A stretch of DNA of 64,000 bases from Sinorhizobium sp. B11 (GTDB taxonomy: Bacteria; Pseudomonadota; Alphaproteobacteria; Rhizobiales; Rhizobiaceae), in assembly GCA_039725955.1 (NCBI GenBank), contig CP091034.1, forward strand, positions 1,116,001 to 1,180,000, read 5' to 3'. The notes beneath the pieces are model-generated. The model did no database searches. It saw nothing but the letters and a program-made list of their open reading frames with translations, and was not told the origin of the DNA. Shown here piece by piece: positions 16,582 to 27,147 of the stretch (position 1 is its first letter; each line of letters opens with the position of its first letter). The position numbers were made by a program, and so were the translations under genes.

Positions 16582-17328
16582 ATGACCTCCCCACAACAGG
16601 AAGACGCTTTGAGCCTTGCCGAAAAGCAACCGGCGGGTAATGTCGGCCGCATGAAGATTCTCATTATCGAAGACGATCTGGAAGCGGCGGTCTATCTTAC
16701 AAAAGCCTTTCGCGAGGCGGGGATCGTTGCCGACCATGCTAGCGACGGCGAAAGCGGTCTCTTCATGGGGTCGGAAAATACCTACGACGTCATCGTCATC
16801 GACCGCATGCTGCCGCGCCGCGATGGTCTCTCCGTCATCAGCGAGCTGCGCCGCAAGGGCATCCATACGCCCGTTCTCATCCTCTCGGCGCTTGGCCAGG
16901 TGGACGACCGCGTGACCGGTCTGCGCGCCGGCGGCGACGACTACCTTCCGAAGCCCTATGCCTTCAGTGAGTTGCTGGCCCGCGTCGAAGTGCTCGGCCG
17001 CCGCAAGGGCACGCCGGATCAGGATGTTGTCTATCGCGTCGGCGATCTTGAGCTCGACCGCCTGTCCCATGAAGTCCGCCGCGGCGGCAAGGAAATCCCG
17101 CTGCAGCCGCGCGAATTCCGCCTGCTGGAATATCTCATGAAGAATGCCGGCCAGGTGGTGACCCGCACCATGCTGCTCGAAAATGTCTGGGATTACCATT
17201 TCGACCCGCAGACCAATGTTATCGACGTGCATGTCTCGCGCCTGCGCTCCAAGATCGAGAAGGACTTCAGCCAGCCGCTGCTGAAGACGATCCGCGGCGC
17301 GGGTTATATGATCAAGGATGAGGGATGA
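16582..17328 (+). CDS. OmpR-family response regulator
   Basis: 248 residues: a 23-residue N-terminal extension, a receiver domain with EDD near residue 30, Asp74 (VIDRMLP), Lys conserved in LPKPYAF, and a winged helix ending RGAGYMIKD. ATG 16582 is supported by AAGGA eight bases upstream; a shorter start at 16651 would give the more usual length. Its stop overlaps the next gene (ATGA). It is the regulator of the kinase that follows. Position between degP and glnE is conserved in rhizobia, but the regulon is not known to me. Confidence 0.9.
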   Translation: MTSPQQEDALSLAEKQPAGNVGRMKILIIEDDLEAAVYLTKAFREAGIVADHASDGESGLFMGSENTYDVIVIDRMLPRRDGLSVISELRRKGIHTPVLILSALGQVDDRVTGLRAGGDDYLPKPYAFSELLARVEVLGRRKGTPDQDVVYRVGDLELDRLSHEVRRGGKEIPLQPREFRLLEYLMKNAGQVVTRTMLLENVWDYHFDPQTNVIDVHVSRLRSKIEKDFSQPLLKTIRGAGYMIKDEG

Positions 17329-18731
17329 GCCGTTTCTGGGTTCTCTTCAAGTCCACTGCAGTCCGTCTTTCGGCCCTATATATTCTGCTCTTTGCAATCT
17401 GCGCCGCAACGCTCGTCTTCTACGTGACGGCGATGTCCGAGCGGCTGCTGTCCGGTCAGATCCGCGACGCGGTCGCCCAGGAAGTGACGCAGGTACAGCG
17501 CGCCTATGATGCCGGGGGCATGAACCTTCTCCTTCGCACGATGGAACGACGCGCTCGTCAGCCTGGCGCCAATCTCTATCTGATCGCTGGTCCCTCGGGC
17601 GATATCCTTGCCGGCAATGTCGCCTCTGTGCAGCCGGGTGTGTTCGAGGAACAGGGCTGGACGTCGGTGCCCTTCTCCTATCAGCGCTACACCGATAGCG
17701 GAGTGGTCGGGCATACGGCGATTGCCAACATCTTCGTCCTCGACAATGGCCTACGGGTGCTGATCGGTCGCGACCTTGGCGAGCCGGAACGTTTCCGCGT
17801 GCTGGTGCGTCAGGCGCTGATGATCGCGCTCGCCATCATGGGCCTCGGCGCCATCATCATCTGGTTCGGCATCGGCCGGAATGCCTTGAAGCGCATCGAC
17901 CGCATGTCGGATGCCGGCAAGAAGATCATGGCCGGCGATCTCTCGCAGCGCCTGCCGGTCGGCGGTTCCGGCGATGAGTTCGACCGCCTTTCCGTCTCGC
18001 TGAACAACATGCTGGAGCGGATCGAAAAACTGAACGAGGGCTTGCGGCAGGTTTCCGACAATATCGCCCATGACCTGAAGACGCCGCTGACGCGCCTGCG
18101 CAACAAGGCCGCAGATGCGCTCGATATCGAGGATGGCGAAGTCCGCCGCAGCGCGCTGGAAGGCATCATCTCCGAATCCGACCAGCTCATCCGCACCTTC
18201 AACGCGCTGCTGATGATCTCGCGCGTGGAAGCCGGTTCCGTTGCCGCCGAAATGTCGCCGATCGAACTCTCAGCCATCGTCGCCGACAGCGCCGAACTCT
18301 ATGAGCCGGTGGCCGACGAGGCGGGCATGGCACTGAACTCCGAGATCGAGCCCGGTATCGAGATCCAGGGCAATCGCGAACTGATCGGCCAGGCGATCTT
18401 CAATCTGCTCGACAATGCGATCAAATATTCCGCCGATACCGAATGTGCGGGTTCCGTCTCGGTGAAGCTTCGCCGCCGTCCTGATGGCATCTGCCTGTCC
18501 GTCGCCGACCACGGGCCGGGTGTCCCGCCCGATCGGCGCGAGGACGTGCTGAAGCGCTTTGTGCGCCTGGACGAAAGCCGCTCGAAACCCGGCACCGGAC
18601 TTGGCCTCTCGCTGGTCGAAGCAATCATGGAGCTGCATGGCGGCACACTGGAGCTTTCCGATACCGAGCCCGGCAATGCGGAACGTCCCGGCCTCACCGT
18701 CAGCATGGTTTTCCCCGCAAGGCCTGCCTGA
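17325..18731 (+). CDS. Sensor histidine kinase
   Basis: 468-residue membrane kinase. Transmembrane helices near residues 12-34 and 160-182 enclose a periplasmic domain. A HAMP linker (RIDRMSDAGKKIMAGDL) leads to the H-box with His249 (NIAHDLKTPLTRL), then N-box (NLLDNAIKYS), G1 (DHGPGVP) and G2 (GTGLGLSLV). It is translationally coupled to the response regulator before it. The stimulus is unknown; closeness to degP suggests envelope stress, which is inference only. Confidence 0.9.
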   Translation: MSRFWVLFKSTAVRLSALYILLFAICAATLVFYVTAMSERLLSGQIRDAVAQEVTQVQRAYDAGGMNLLLRTMERRARQPGANLYLIAGPSGDILAGNVASVQPGVFEEQGWTSVPFSYQRYTDSGVVGHTAIANIFVLDNGLRVLIGRDLGEPERFRVLVRQALMIALAIMGLGAIIIWFGIGRNALKRIDRMSDAGKKIMAGDLSQRLPVGGSGDEFDRLSVSLNNMLERIEKLNEGLRQVSDNIAHDLKTPLTRLRNKAADALDIEDGEVRRSALEGIISESDQLIRTFNALLMISRVEAGSVAAEMSPIELSAIVADSAELYEPVADEAGMALNSEIEPGIEIQGNRELIGQAIFNLLDNAIKYSADTECAGSVSVKLRRRPDGICLSVADHGPGVPPDRREDVLKRFVRLDESRSKPGTGLGLSLVEAIMELHGGTLELSDTEPGNAERPGLTVSMVFPARPA

Positions 18732-18823
18732 TTTTCTTATCATTTTCATATTGGCGCTTTCGCCTTGAGGCCCTAGCTTCGACACCCTAGTTTAGTCGCA
18801 TTGCAGCGATGCAGGGAGAGCGA

Positions 18824-21781
18824 ATGCTGACGAAATCGAAGCACGGCCTCAAGGATGTCACCGAAGGCCTCTTGCGGCCGTTGAACCAGACGGAACTGAA
18901 ATCGGCGCTTGCCGACCTGCAGGATATCGGCAAGAGCGAGCCCGTCGTGGCTGAGATGCTGAAGGCCGAGGGGGCGCTGCGCGACTTTATCGCCGCCGTC
19001 CTGACGCTCTCTCCCTATCTGCGCGAAATCGCCAATCTCGATCCGGCAATCCTTGCCTCTGCCATCAGCGATCCGCTGGAGCCGCAGATCGGGGCTTTGA
19101 TTGTAGAAGCGCGCGATTGCTGGAAACCGGACGGCGAAGGAAGTACGCTTGGCGAAAGCCAGGTGATGAGCAGGCTGCGCATCGTCAAGCGCAGGGTGGC
19201 CTTCCTCGTAGCCCTTGCCGATCTCGCCCGCATCTTCGACGGCCGGGCGACAACCGGCTGGCTCAGCGAACTGGCAGAAGCGTCAGTCACCGCCGCCATC
19301 GATCACCTGCTGCTCTCAACGCATGAAAGCGGCAAGCTGAAGCTGAAGAATGTTGCGGCCCCGAGCGAAGGCTCCGGCGTGATCGTTCTCGGCATGGGCA
19401 AGCTCGGCGCTTCCGAACTCAACTATTCCTCCGATATCGACCTCGTCGTCTTCTTTGACGAAGAAGCCGGCATTGTGCCCGACCCCGATGACGCGATCGA
19501 GATCTTTCCGCGCATGATGCGGCGGCTGGTGCGCATCCTGCAGGAACGCACCGCGGATGGTTATGTCTTCCGCACCGATCTCAGGCTGCGGCCGGATCCC
19601 GGCTCCACGCCGCTCGCAATCCCCGTCGATGCCGCCATGATCTACTACGAGGGCAGGGGGCAGAACTGGGAGCGGGCCGCCTTCATCAAGGCCCGCGCGG
19701 TGGCCGGCGATCTGGCTGCCGGCGAACAGTTCCTGCGCGGTCTCGTTCCCTTCGTCTTTCGCAAATATCTCGATTATGCGGCGATATCGGATATCCACTC
19801 CATCAAGCGGCAGATCCACGCCCATAAGGGCCATGGCGCAATCGCCGTGAAAGGCCACAACGTCAAGCTCGGCCGCGGCGGTATCCGCGAAATCGAATTC
19901 TTCGTGCAGACCCAGCAGCTGATCGCCGGCGGACGCATGCCGGCACTGCGTTCGCGCGTGACCGAGGAGACGCTGGCCGAACTCACCAGGGCAAAATGGA
20001 TCGACGCGGAAACCCGCGACGAGCTGATCGAGGCCTACTGGTTCCTGCGCGATGTCGAGCACCGCATCCAGATGGTGCGCGACGAGCAGACCCATCTCCT
20101 GCCGGAGACGGACGCAGAACTGAAACGCATCGCCTTCATGATGGGCTTTACCGATACGCCCAGTTTTTCCGAGCGGCTGGTGGAGGTGTTGAAGACGGTC
20201 GAGCGGCGTTATGCCGACCTGTTCGAACAGGAAACCAAACTATCGGTGGGCACCGGCAATCTCGTCTTCACCGGCCAGGGCGACGATCCCGACACGCTGG
20301 AGACGCTGAGAAAACTCGGCTTCGAGCGTCCCTCGGATATCTCCCGCATCATCCGCACCTGGCATTACGGCCGCTACCGCGCGACGCAATCGGTCGAGGC
20401 GCGCGAGCGGCTGACGGAGCTGACGCCCGAACTTCTGCGCGTCTTCGGCGAAAGCAAGCGGGCGGACGAGGCGCTGCTGCGCTTCGACAGCTTCATTTCC
20501 GGCCTGCCGTCGGGCATCCAGCTCTTCTCGCTGCTCGGCAGCAATCCGGCGCTGCTCTCCCTCATCGTCAACATCATGTCCTCGGCGCCGAAGCTTGCGG
20601 AAGTCATCGCCGCCCGCCCGCATGTCTTCGACGGCATGCTCGATCCCGGCCTGATGGCCGAGCTGCCGACGCGTGACTATCTCGGCGAGCGGCTGAAGGC
20701 CTCGCTGGTACAGGCCCGGCATTATGAGGAGGTGCTTGACCGTCTGCGCATCTTCGCGTCGGAACAGAGCTTCCTGATCGGTATCCGCCTGCTGACCGGC
20801 GCAATCAACGGCGACATGGCCGCGCGCGCCTTCACCCATCTAGCCGATCTCATCATTGAAGCCGCCCTCGACGCCGTCATGAACGAGATACGCGTGACGC
20901 ATGGCGATTATCCCGGCGGAAGGATTGCGATTGCCGGCATGGGTAAGCTCGGCAGCTTCGAACTGACGGGAGGCTCCGATATCGACCTCATCCTGCTCTA
21001 CGACTACGACGATGCCGCCGGTGAATCCGACGGTGCAAAACCGCTCGATGCGACGCGATACTTCACCCGCATCACCCAGCGGCTGATTGCTGCCCTCTCG
21101 GCCCCCACGGCCGAAGGCGTGCTTTATGAAGTCGACATGCGGCTTCGCCCCTCCGGCAACAAGGGCCCGGTCGCAACCCGCATCAATGCTTTCGGCAAAT
21201 ACCAGCGCGAAGAGGCCTGGACCTGGGAGCATATGGCGCTGTCGCGCGCCCGGCTGATCTGCGGCGATGAAAGCCTTGTCAGTGAAGCCGAAAGCATCAT
21301 TGCCGACGTGCTCTCGGTGAAGCGCGATGTCGCCAAGGTGACCCATGATGTGGCCGAGATGCGCGAGCTGATCGAAAAGGAAAAGGCGCCGGAGAATGGC
21401 TGGGATCTGAAGCTCATTCCGGGCGGCGTGATCGATGTCGAATTCATCGCCCAGTATCTCGCCCTGATCGCGCCAGCCAAGGGTGTCGATATCAGGATCA
21501 ACGGCCTGACGACGGGTGCGGCCCTGAAGGTGCTGGGCGAGAAGTTGATGGGTTCTGCAGACCTCGATACCTGCCTTGAAGCCTTTACCCTCTATACGGA
21601 GCTGTCACAGTTGATCCGTCTCTGCATCGATGGAATGTTCGATCCGAAGGAGGCGCCCGCCGGCCTGACCGAACTCGTCTGCCGCGCCGGAGACTGCCCT
21701 GACATCAAGACGTTGGAGGGTGAGGTGAAGCGGCTGTCCAAGGCCGTCCGCAAGGTCTTCCAGACGGTGGTAAAGGCTTGA
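18824..21781 (+). CDS. glnE: GlnE, glutamine synthetase adenylyltransferase/deadenylase
   Basis: 985-residue bifunctional enzyme that adenylylates glutamine synthetase when nitrogen is plentiful and removes AMP when it is scarce, in response to PII. Two nucleotidyltransferase domains are visible: GMGKLGASELNYSSDIDLV in the N-terminal half (deadenylase) and GMGKLGSFELTGGSDIDLI in the C-terminal half (adenylylase). Each has the GxD pair for metal. ATG 18824 is preferred to 18809 because GGGAGA lies just upstream. It ends 12 bases before the convergent pleC gene. Length is normal. Confidence 0.96.
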   Translation: MLTKSKHGLKDVTEGLLRPLNQTELKSALADLQDIGKSEPVVAEMLKAEGALRDFIAAVLTLSPYLREIANLDPAILASAISDPLEPQIGALIVEARDCWKPDGEGSTLGESQVMSRLRIVKRRVAFLVALADLARIFDGRATTGWLSELAEASVTAAIDHLLLSTHESGKLKLKNVAAPSEGSGVIVLGMGKLGASELNYSSDIDLVVFFDEEAGIVPDPDDAIEIFPRMMRRLVRILQERTADGYVFRTDLRLRPDPGSTPLAIPVDAAMIYYEGRGQNWERAAFIKARAVAGDLAAGEQFLRGLVPFVFRKYLDYAAISDIHSIKRQIHAHKGHGAIAVKGHNVKLGRGGIREIEFFVQTQQLIAGGRMPALRSRVTEETLAELTRAKWIDAETRDELIEAYWFLRDVEHRIQMVRDEQTHLLPETDAELKRIAFMMGFTDTPSFSERLVEVLKTVERRYADLFEQETKLSVGTGNLVFTGQGDDPDTLETLRKLGFERPSDISRIIRTWHYGRYRATQSVEARERLTELTPELLRVFGESKRADEALLRFDSFISGLPSGIQLFSLLGSNPALLSLIVNIMSSAPKLAEVIAARPHVFDGMLDPGLMAELPTRDYLGERLKASLVQARHYEEVLDRLRIFASEQSFLIGIRLLTGAINGDMAARAFTHLADLIIEAALDAVMNEIRVTHGDYPGGRIAIAGMGKLGSFELTGGSDIDLILLYDYDDAAGESDGAKPLDATRYFTRITQRLIAALSAPTAEGVLYEVDMRLRPSGNKGPVATRINAFGKYQREEAWTWEHMALSRARLICGDESLVSEAESIIADVLSVKRDVAKVTHDVAEMRELIEKEKAPENGWDLKLIPGGVIDVEFIAQYLALIAPAKGVDIRINGLTTGAALKVLGEKLMGSADLDTCLEAFTLYTELSQLIRLCIDGMFDPKEAPAGLTELVCRAGDCPDIKTLEGEVKRLSKAVRKVFQTVVKA

Positions 21782-21793
21782 GCCTTTTCCGCG

Positions 21794-24110
21794 TCAGCCG
21801 TGATCGGGAATGCGCAGCGAAATCACCGTGCCAATAGATTCGCGCGAGCGGATCTTCATGCTGCCGCCGTGCAGGCTTGTCAGCGAACGGGAGATGGCAA
21901 GGCCAAGGCCTGAGCCGCCCTTGCTCTTGGCATACTGGCTCTGCACCTGCTCGAAGGGCTGGCCGATCTTGATAAGTGCTGCACGCGGGATACCGATGCC
22001 GGTATCGGCGATGGTGACCATGACGCCATCGGCGACGCGGCGGGTGCGCACGGCGATGCGCCCGCCCTCGTTGGTGAATTTCACCGCATTGGAGAGCAGG
22101 TTGAGCAGCACCTGCTTCATGGCGCGGCGATCGGCCATCAGCGTCATGCCCGAGGAGATGCGCTGCTGGATGACGATGTTCTTCTCGGCTGCCGGAATGG
22201 CGGTGAAACGCAGGCTTTCCTCGATCAGCGGCACGAGATCGATCCGCTCGCGCGACAGCAGCATATGGCCTGCCTCGATCTTCGACATGTCGAGAATGTC
22301 GTTGATCACGTTGAGCAGATGCTTGCCGCTGTCATGGATATCGCGGGCATATTCATTGTACTTGGCCGAGCCGAGCGGCCCGAACATCTGGTTCTGCAGG
22401 ATTTCCGAGAAGCCGAGAATGGCGTTGAGCGGCGTGCGCAGCTCATGTGACATGTTGGCGAGGAATTCCGACTTCGCCTTGTTGGCCGCTTCCGCACGCT
22501 CTTTCTCCACCAGATAGTTGGAGTTGGCGGTCGAAAGCTCGGCCTTCTGTGTTTCCAGCGTCTGGCGCGAGGCAGAGAGATCGTTGATCGTCGCCATCAG
22601 CCGGCGCTCGGAATCGCGCAGGCGCTCCTGGTGACGCTTCAGGGGCGTGATGTCGGTGCCGACGGATACGCGCCCGCCGTCTCGGGTGCGGCGCTCGTTG
22701 ATCTGCAGCCAGCGCTCGTCGGCAAGCTGCACTTCCGTCGTGCGCGAATAGCCGGAGCCGTCGGCATCGGCGATACGCCGCTCGATCACCGGGCGTGCCG
22801 CGGCCGCATGGACGACCGTACGCTCGGTACCGGGCACGAGCACGCTGTCGGGAAGACCGTAGGCCTGCTGGAAATGCGCGTTGCACATGACGAGCCGGTC
22901 GTTCTTGTCCCACAGCACGAAGGCTTCCGAGGTGCACTCGATGGCATCGGCCAGACGCTGGTCGGCCTCGGCATAACGCTGGGCCAGGCGATGCTGCTCG
23001 GTCACGTCCATGGCGATGCCGATCATGTGCACGCGGCCGGAATGGCTGCGGATCACCTGGGCGCGGGCGCGCATCCAGACATAATGACCGCTCGCGTGGC
23101 GCATGCGGAAAATCTGGTCGACCTGGCCGGAATCGCCCTTGGCGATGGCGCGGGCGATCTCATGCAACCCGTTGTCCTCGGGATGCATGAGGCGGGCTGC
23201 ATCGGCAAAGCTCATCGTCTTGTCCGAACCAGCAAGCCCGAGCATGTCGTACATCGAGCGCGACCAGAAGAATTCACGATTGTGGAAATCGAAATCCCAG
23301 AGGCCGCAGCGGCCGCGCGATAGCGCCGTCTCCACCCGGAGATTGGATTCCAGGAAGATGTCGTCGGCATCGCGCGCCCGCTTCACCTGCATGTAATAGG
23401 CATAGAGGATGACGAGCAGGATGGAGGAAATGCCGGCAAACAGCGTGACGTTGAGCGTCAGCTCTTCGCGCCAGAGACGGTTTATCTCGTTGAGCGAGGT
23501 GGCGGAAACGATATAGCCGCCCGCCGTGCCCATCAGGGAGATCTCGGCATAATGCAGCTCGCCGCCGATGCTCGTTTCGATGACGTCGGTGCGGTCGCCG
23601 AAGCGGCGGATCGCGGAGATCTCGGGGAACAGGGCCGAGACATCGGCGCCGACATAGGCGGCACCCGCCGCCGTTGCCGCAAACACCTTGCCGCTCGCCT
23701 CCACCAGCAGCACGAAGGCGCCGTTTTTCCAGCCGGTCCTGCGGCAGGAATTTCACAAGGCGCGCCTGCGCCTCTGCGGCGCTGCCGCCGTCGAAGAGAT
23801 CGGTCGCATCGGCAAAGACGGCGGCCGCGGTTGCAGCCGAGAGCGCCGTCGCGTGGCGCGCGGAAGCTTCCATGCGGCTATATTCGCTGACCATGCCGAA
23901 GAAATGCGAGGCCGCCACGACGGCAAGGAAGGCGACGATCAGAACGGGGATCGTGCGCTTCAGGAGAAGCTCTGCCTTCGGCAGGTGGCGCAGCAATGGT
24001 TCAGGAGCTTTCGCAGCGTTTCCGGACAGGCTGTCGCGCCAGGCTTTGAGCCCGCCAAAATCGACACGCAGCCGTCCTTCGGCCGCGGTTGCCCGCCGCA
24101 CGTCCATCAT
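21794..24110 (-). pseudogene. pleC: PleC-type PAS sensor histidine kinase, frameshifted
   Basis: Restored product about 771 residues. It has an N-terminal helix near residues 50-70, a periplasmic region, a second helix, at least two PAS domains, then HisKA and HATPase domains. The phospho-acceptor domain (NMSHELRTPLNAILGF, FGPLG, KYNEYARDI, INDILDMSKIEAG) is the DivK-interacting PleC/DivJ type. Position between glnE and pepN matches rhizobial pleC. The frame breaks in the run of five T at 23724-23728 (AAAAA in the gene). Removing one base joins QDRLE to NGAFVLLVE. As written, the catalytic part could start only internally. PleC acts as a DivK phosphatase controlling polar development and the CtrA pathway. 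Confidence 0.82.
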
Positions 24111-24201
24111 CTCTGAACCTAATCCCTCGTGTGATTCGCGCGCCGCTCGCTCGAACTACACACAGAGAATCATGCGTGATTCGCCTTGTCCAGAGCTGCT
24201 G

Positions 24202-24216
24202 GTAAAAATTTATTAA
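24202..24216 (-). promoter_or_regulatory. Possible CtrA box upstream of pleC
   Basis: On the minus strand TTAA-N7-TTAC, one mismatch from the CtrA consensus TTAA-N7-TTAA, about 90 bases before the pleC start codon. Confidence 0.3.
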
Positions 24217-24260
24217 CCATTTGCGATTGCTGGTATTTCGGAGGGATTCGCCGATGGCCG

Positions 24261-24294
24261 GCCTAGCTGTCCGGAGAACACAAGACAGCTAGGC
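24261..24294. terminator. Hairpin after pepN
   Basis: GCCTAGCTGTC and GACAGCTAGGC form a perfect 11-bp stem with a 12-base loop, 21 bases past the pepN stop on the minus strand. No T-run follows, so termination strength is uncertain. Confidence 0.5.
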
Positions 24295-24314
24295 GGCAAA
24301 TCATTTGTGGTAAA

Positions 24315-26963
24315 TCACCCCTTGAGGGTGCGCTCGACGATGTCGCGGACATCGGTCGAAAGGTTCGCCGCTCCTTCGATCTCGAGCAATGCCGAGCGTG
24401 CATGATCGGCACGGATCGATTCCAGCGAGCGCCAGGAGCGCATTGAGGTCAGCAACCGTGCGGCAAGCTGCGGGTTGCGCTGGTCGATGTCTAGGATCTG
24501 GCTGGCGAGGAAACGGTAGCCTTCGCCATCTGCACGACCGAAGCCGGTAGGGTTGCCGAAGGCGAACGTGCCGACCAGCGAGCGCATGCGGTTCGGGTTA
24601 GTCCGCTTGAAGAGCGGGTTTTCCATCAGCGCCTTGACGCGATCGACCGCGCCCTGTCCGGGAATGCCGGCCTGGATCGCAAACCATTTGTCCACGACGA
24701 GCGCGTTTTCCTGGAAACGGCTGCGGAAGGCTTCGAGCGCCGCCTTTGCCTCCGCGCTGTCGGGGAAGCGATGAGCGAGGATCGTCAGCGCATGGCTGAG
24801 ATCGGTCATGTTGTTGGCGCCGTCAAAGGCAGCCTTGGCGCGAACAGGAGTACCCTCGGCATAGGAAAGGTAGGTGAGGGCGGCGTTGCGCAACGCACGG
24901 CGGCCGGCACTCTTGGCATCCGGGCTGAATTCGCCGGGCGTGGTCATTGCGTCGTAGAGGGCCGCGAAGGTGGCTTTGCCGGCTTCGGCGATCTGTTTCA
25001 TGATCGCCTGGCGACCTGCATGCACGGCGTCGGGATCGATATTGCTGCCGAGTTCGCGGGCAATATCGGATTCGCTCGGCAAGGCGAGCGCCTGGGCGCG
25101 GAAGGCGGGCTCGAGGCTTTCATCGGCTGCTGCTGCGACCAGCGTATCGATGAAGGTCTGTTCGCAAACGATGGCGGCACCCTCGCGGGCATCGCGGGCC
25201 GCCTTCAGGAGGTTCGGAAGCGCCAGATCCGTCAGCGCCTGCCAGCGGGCGAAGTGATCCGTTTCATAGCGGGCAAGCAGCGCCAGATCGGCCGGGCTCT
25301 GGTCGAAATGCAGATTGATCGGCGCAGAGAAACTGCGGTTGATCGAAACCACCGGCCGCGAACCGATACCGTGGAAGACGGCGGTTTGCGTCCGCGCCGT
25401 CAGGTGCAGCACCTCGCCGGCATATTCGGCGCCCTCGACGGAGGATGGCTCAATCTTGGCCCCGTCCTCGGCAAACAGCGCGAGGCTCAGCGGAATGTGC
25501 ATCGGCTCCTTGGTCGGCTGGCCGGGTGTCGCGGGGATCATCTGTTCCAGCGACAGGCTGAACGTATTGGCGCCGGCATCATAGGTGCCGGATGCGGTCA
25601 CCAGCGGGGTCCCGGCCTGATGGTACCAGAGCGAGAACTGCGCGAGGTCGCGGCCGCTGGCGTCTTCGAAGCATTTGACGAAATCCTCGATCGTGACGGC
25701 CTGGCCGTCATGGCGATCGAAATAGAGGTCCATGCCCTTCTTGAAGGTCTCGCGGCCGAGCAGGGTCGCGATCATGCGCGTGACTTCGCTGCCCTTCTCG
25801 TAGACCGTCGTCGTATAGAAGTTGTTGATCTCGCGATATTTGGTCGGGCGCACCGGATGGGCGAGCGGGCCGCCATCTTCCGGAAACTGCTCGGATTTCA
25901 GGTGGCGCACCTCGGCGATGCGCTTGACCGGACGCGAACGCTGGTCCGACGAGAATTCGTGGTCGCGATAGACGGTCAGGCCCTCCTTGAGGCAGAGCTG
26001 GAACCAGTCGCGGCAGGTGATGCGGTTGCCCGTCCAGTTGTGAAAATATTCATGCGCGATGATCGCCTCGATATTGGCGTAGTCGGCATCCGTCGCCGTT
26101 TCAGGGTCGGCGAGCACGTATTTGTCGTTGAAGATGTTGAGACCCTTGTTCTCCATGGCCCCCATGTTGAAGTCGGAGACGGCAACGATCATGAAGATGT
26201 CGAGATCGTATTCGCGCCCGAACACTTCCTCGTCCCACTTCATCGAGCGCTTCAGCGCGTCCATGGCGTAGGCCGCGCGCGGCTCCTTGCCATGTTCGAC
26301 ATAAATCTTCAGCACGACCTCGCGACCGGACGTCGTGGTGAACGTGTCTTCGACGACGCCGAGATCACCGGCGACCAGCGCGAAGAGATAGCTCGGCTTC
26401 GGATGAGGATCGAACCATGCGGCAAAATGCTTGCCCGGGCCGTAGCCGGCACCGCCGAGGAAATTGCCGTTCGACAGCAGCAGCGGATTGGCATCCTTGT
26501 CGGCGATGATGTTGACCGTATAGGGCGCCAGCACATCCGGCCGGTCGGGGAAATAGGTGATGCGGCGGAAGCCCTCGGCCTCGCATTGCGTGCAATAGAT
26601 GCCGCTGGTGCGGTAAAGGCCCATCAGCTGCGTATTGGCTTCGGGATTGATGAGCGTGGTAACGGTGACTTCGAACGGCGCCGTTTCCGGCAGGTCGCGG
26701 ATCGTGAGGCTTTCGGGCGTTACCGTGTAGCGTTCCGGCGCCAGCTCGTTCTGATCGAAGAGAAGGCTGGAAAGATTGAGTTCGTCGCCGTCGAGAACAA
26801 GGGGAGCGGAGAGATCGGCACCTTCGCGGCGATGGAAGATCAGCCGGGCTTCTACCTTTGTTTCCGTCGGATCCAGTTCAAAGGTCAGGTCGACGCGTTC
26901 CAGCACGAAATCTGTTGGGCGGTAATCTGCCAGATTGATGACCTGGCCGGTATCTGTTCGCAT
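24315..26963 (-). CDS. pepN: PepN, aminopeptidase N (M1 family)
   Basis: 882-residue zinc metallopeptidase that removes N-terminal residues from peptides in the cytoplasm. It shows the substrate-binding GAMENKGLNIF motif, the zinc site HEYFH at residues 304-308 in AHEYFHNWTGNRITCRDW with the distal Glu in LKEGLTVYRD, and the alpha-helical C-terminal domain of E. coli-type PepN. Start ATG 26963 agrees with family length. It is upstream of pleC with 204 bases between, probably its own transcription unit. Confidence 0.96.
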   Translation of the reverse strand: MRTDTGQVINLADYRPTDFVLERVDLTFELDPTETKVEARLIFHRREGADLSAPLVLDGDELNLSSLLFDQNELAPERYTVTPESLTIRDLPETAPFEVTVTTLINPEANTQLMGLYRTSGIYCTQCEAEGFRRITYFPDRPDVLAPYTVNIIADKDANPLLLSNGNFLGGAGYGPGKHFAAWFDPHPKPSYLFALVAGDLGVVEDTFTTTSGREVVLKIYVEHGKEPRAAYAMDALKRSMKWDEEVFGREYDLDIFMIVAVSDFNMGAMENKGLNIFNDKYVLADPETATDADYANIEAIIAHEYFHNWTGNRITCRDWFQLCLKEGLTVYRDHEFSSDQRSRPVKRIAEVRHLKSEQFPEDGGPLAHPVRPTKYREINNFYTTTVYEKGSEVTRMIATLLGRETFKKGMDLYFDRHDGQAVTIEDFVKCFEDASGRDLAQFSLWYHQAGTPLVTASGTYDAGANTFSLSLEQMIPATPGQPTKEPMHIPLSLALFAEDGAKIEPSSVEGAEYAGEVLHLTARTQTAVFHGIGSRPVVSINRSFSAPINLHFDQSPADLALLARYETDHFARWQALTDLALPNLLKAARDAREGAAIVCEQTFIDTLVAAAADESLEPAFRAQALALPSESDIARELGSNIDPDAVHAGRQAIMKQIAEAGKATFAALYDAMTTPGEFSPDAKSAGRRALRNAALTYLSYAEGTPVRAKAAFDGANNMTDLSHALTILAHRFPDSAEAKAALEAFRSRFQENALVVDKWFAIQAGIPGQGAVDRVKALMENPLFKRTNPNRMRSLVGTFAFGNPTGFGRADGEGYRFLASQILDIDQRNPQLAARLLTSMRSWRSLESIRADHARSALLEIEGAANLSTDVRDIVERTLKG

Positions 26964-27147
26964 GTTGCCTGAAGACCTTTATTAGACAATGGCCGAATAC
27001 AGAGGCGGGCGCACTCTGCTGAAATTTGGCCGCCATGATTACATTAAAGTCTGAACTAAAGTTAAAGCAAATTGGCCGTGAGCGCCAAGTTCACAGCCAA
27101 TTTATTATGGTCGAATTATCGTGCATGCAGCAGAAAGGAGAAAGCTG

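Noticed and set aside
24771-26972. 733-codon open frame antisense to pepN
   Set aside because: Its opposite strand encodes a complete M1 peptidase; long antisense frames are normal in GC-rich genes with strong third-position bias.
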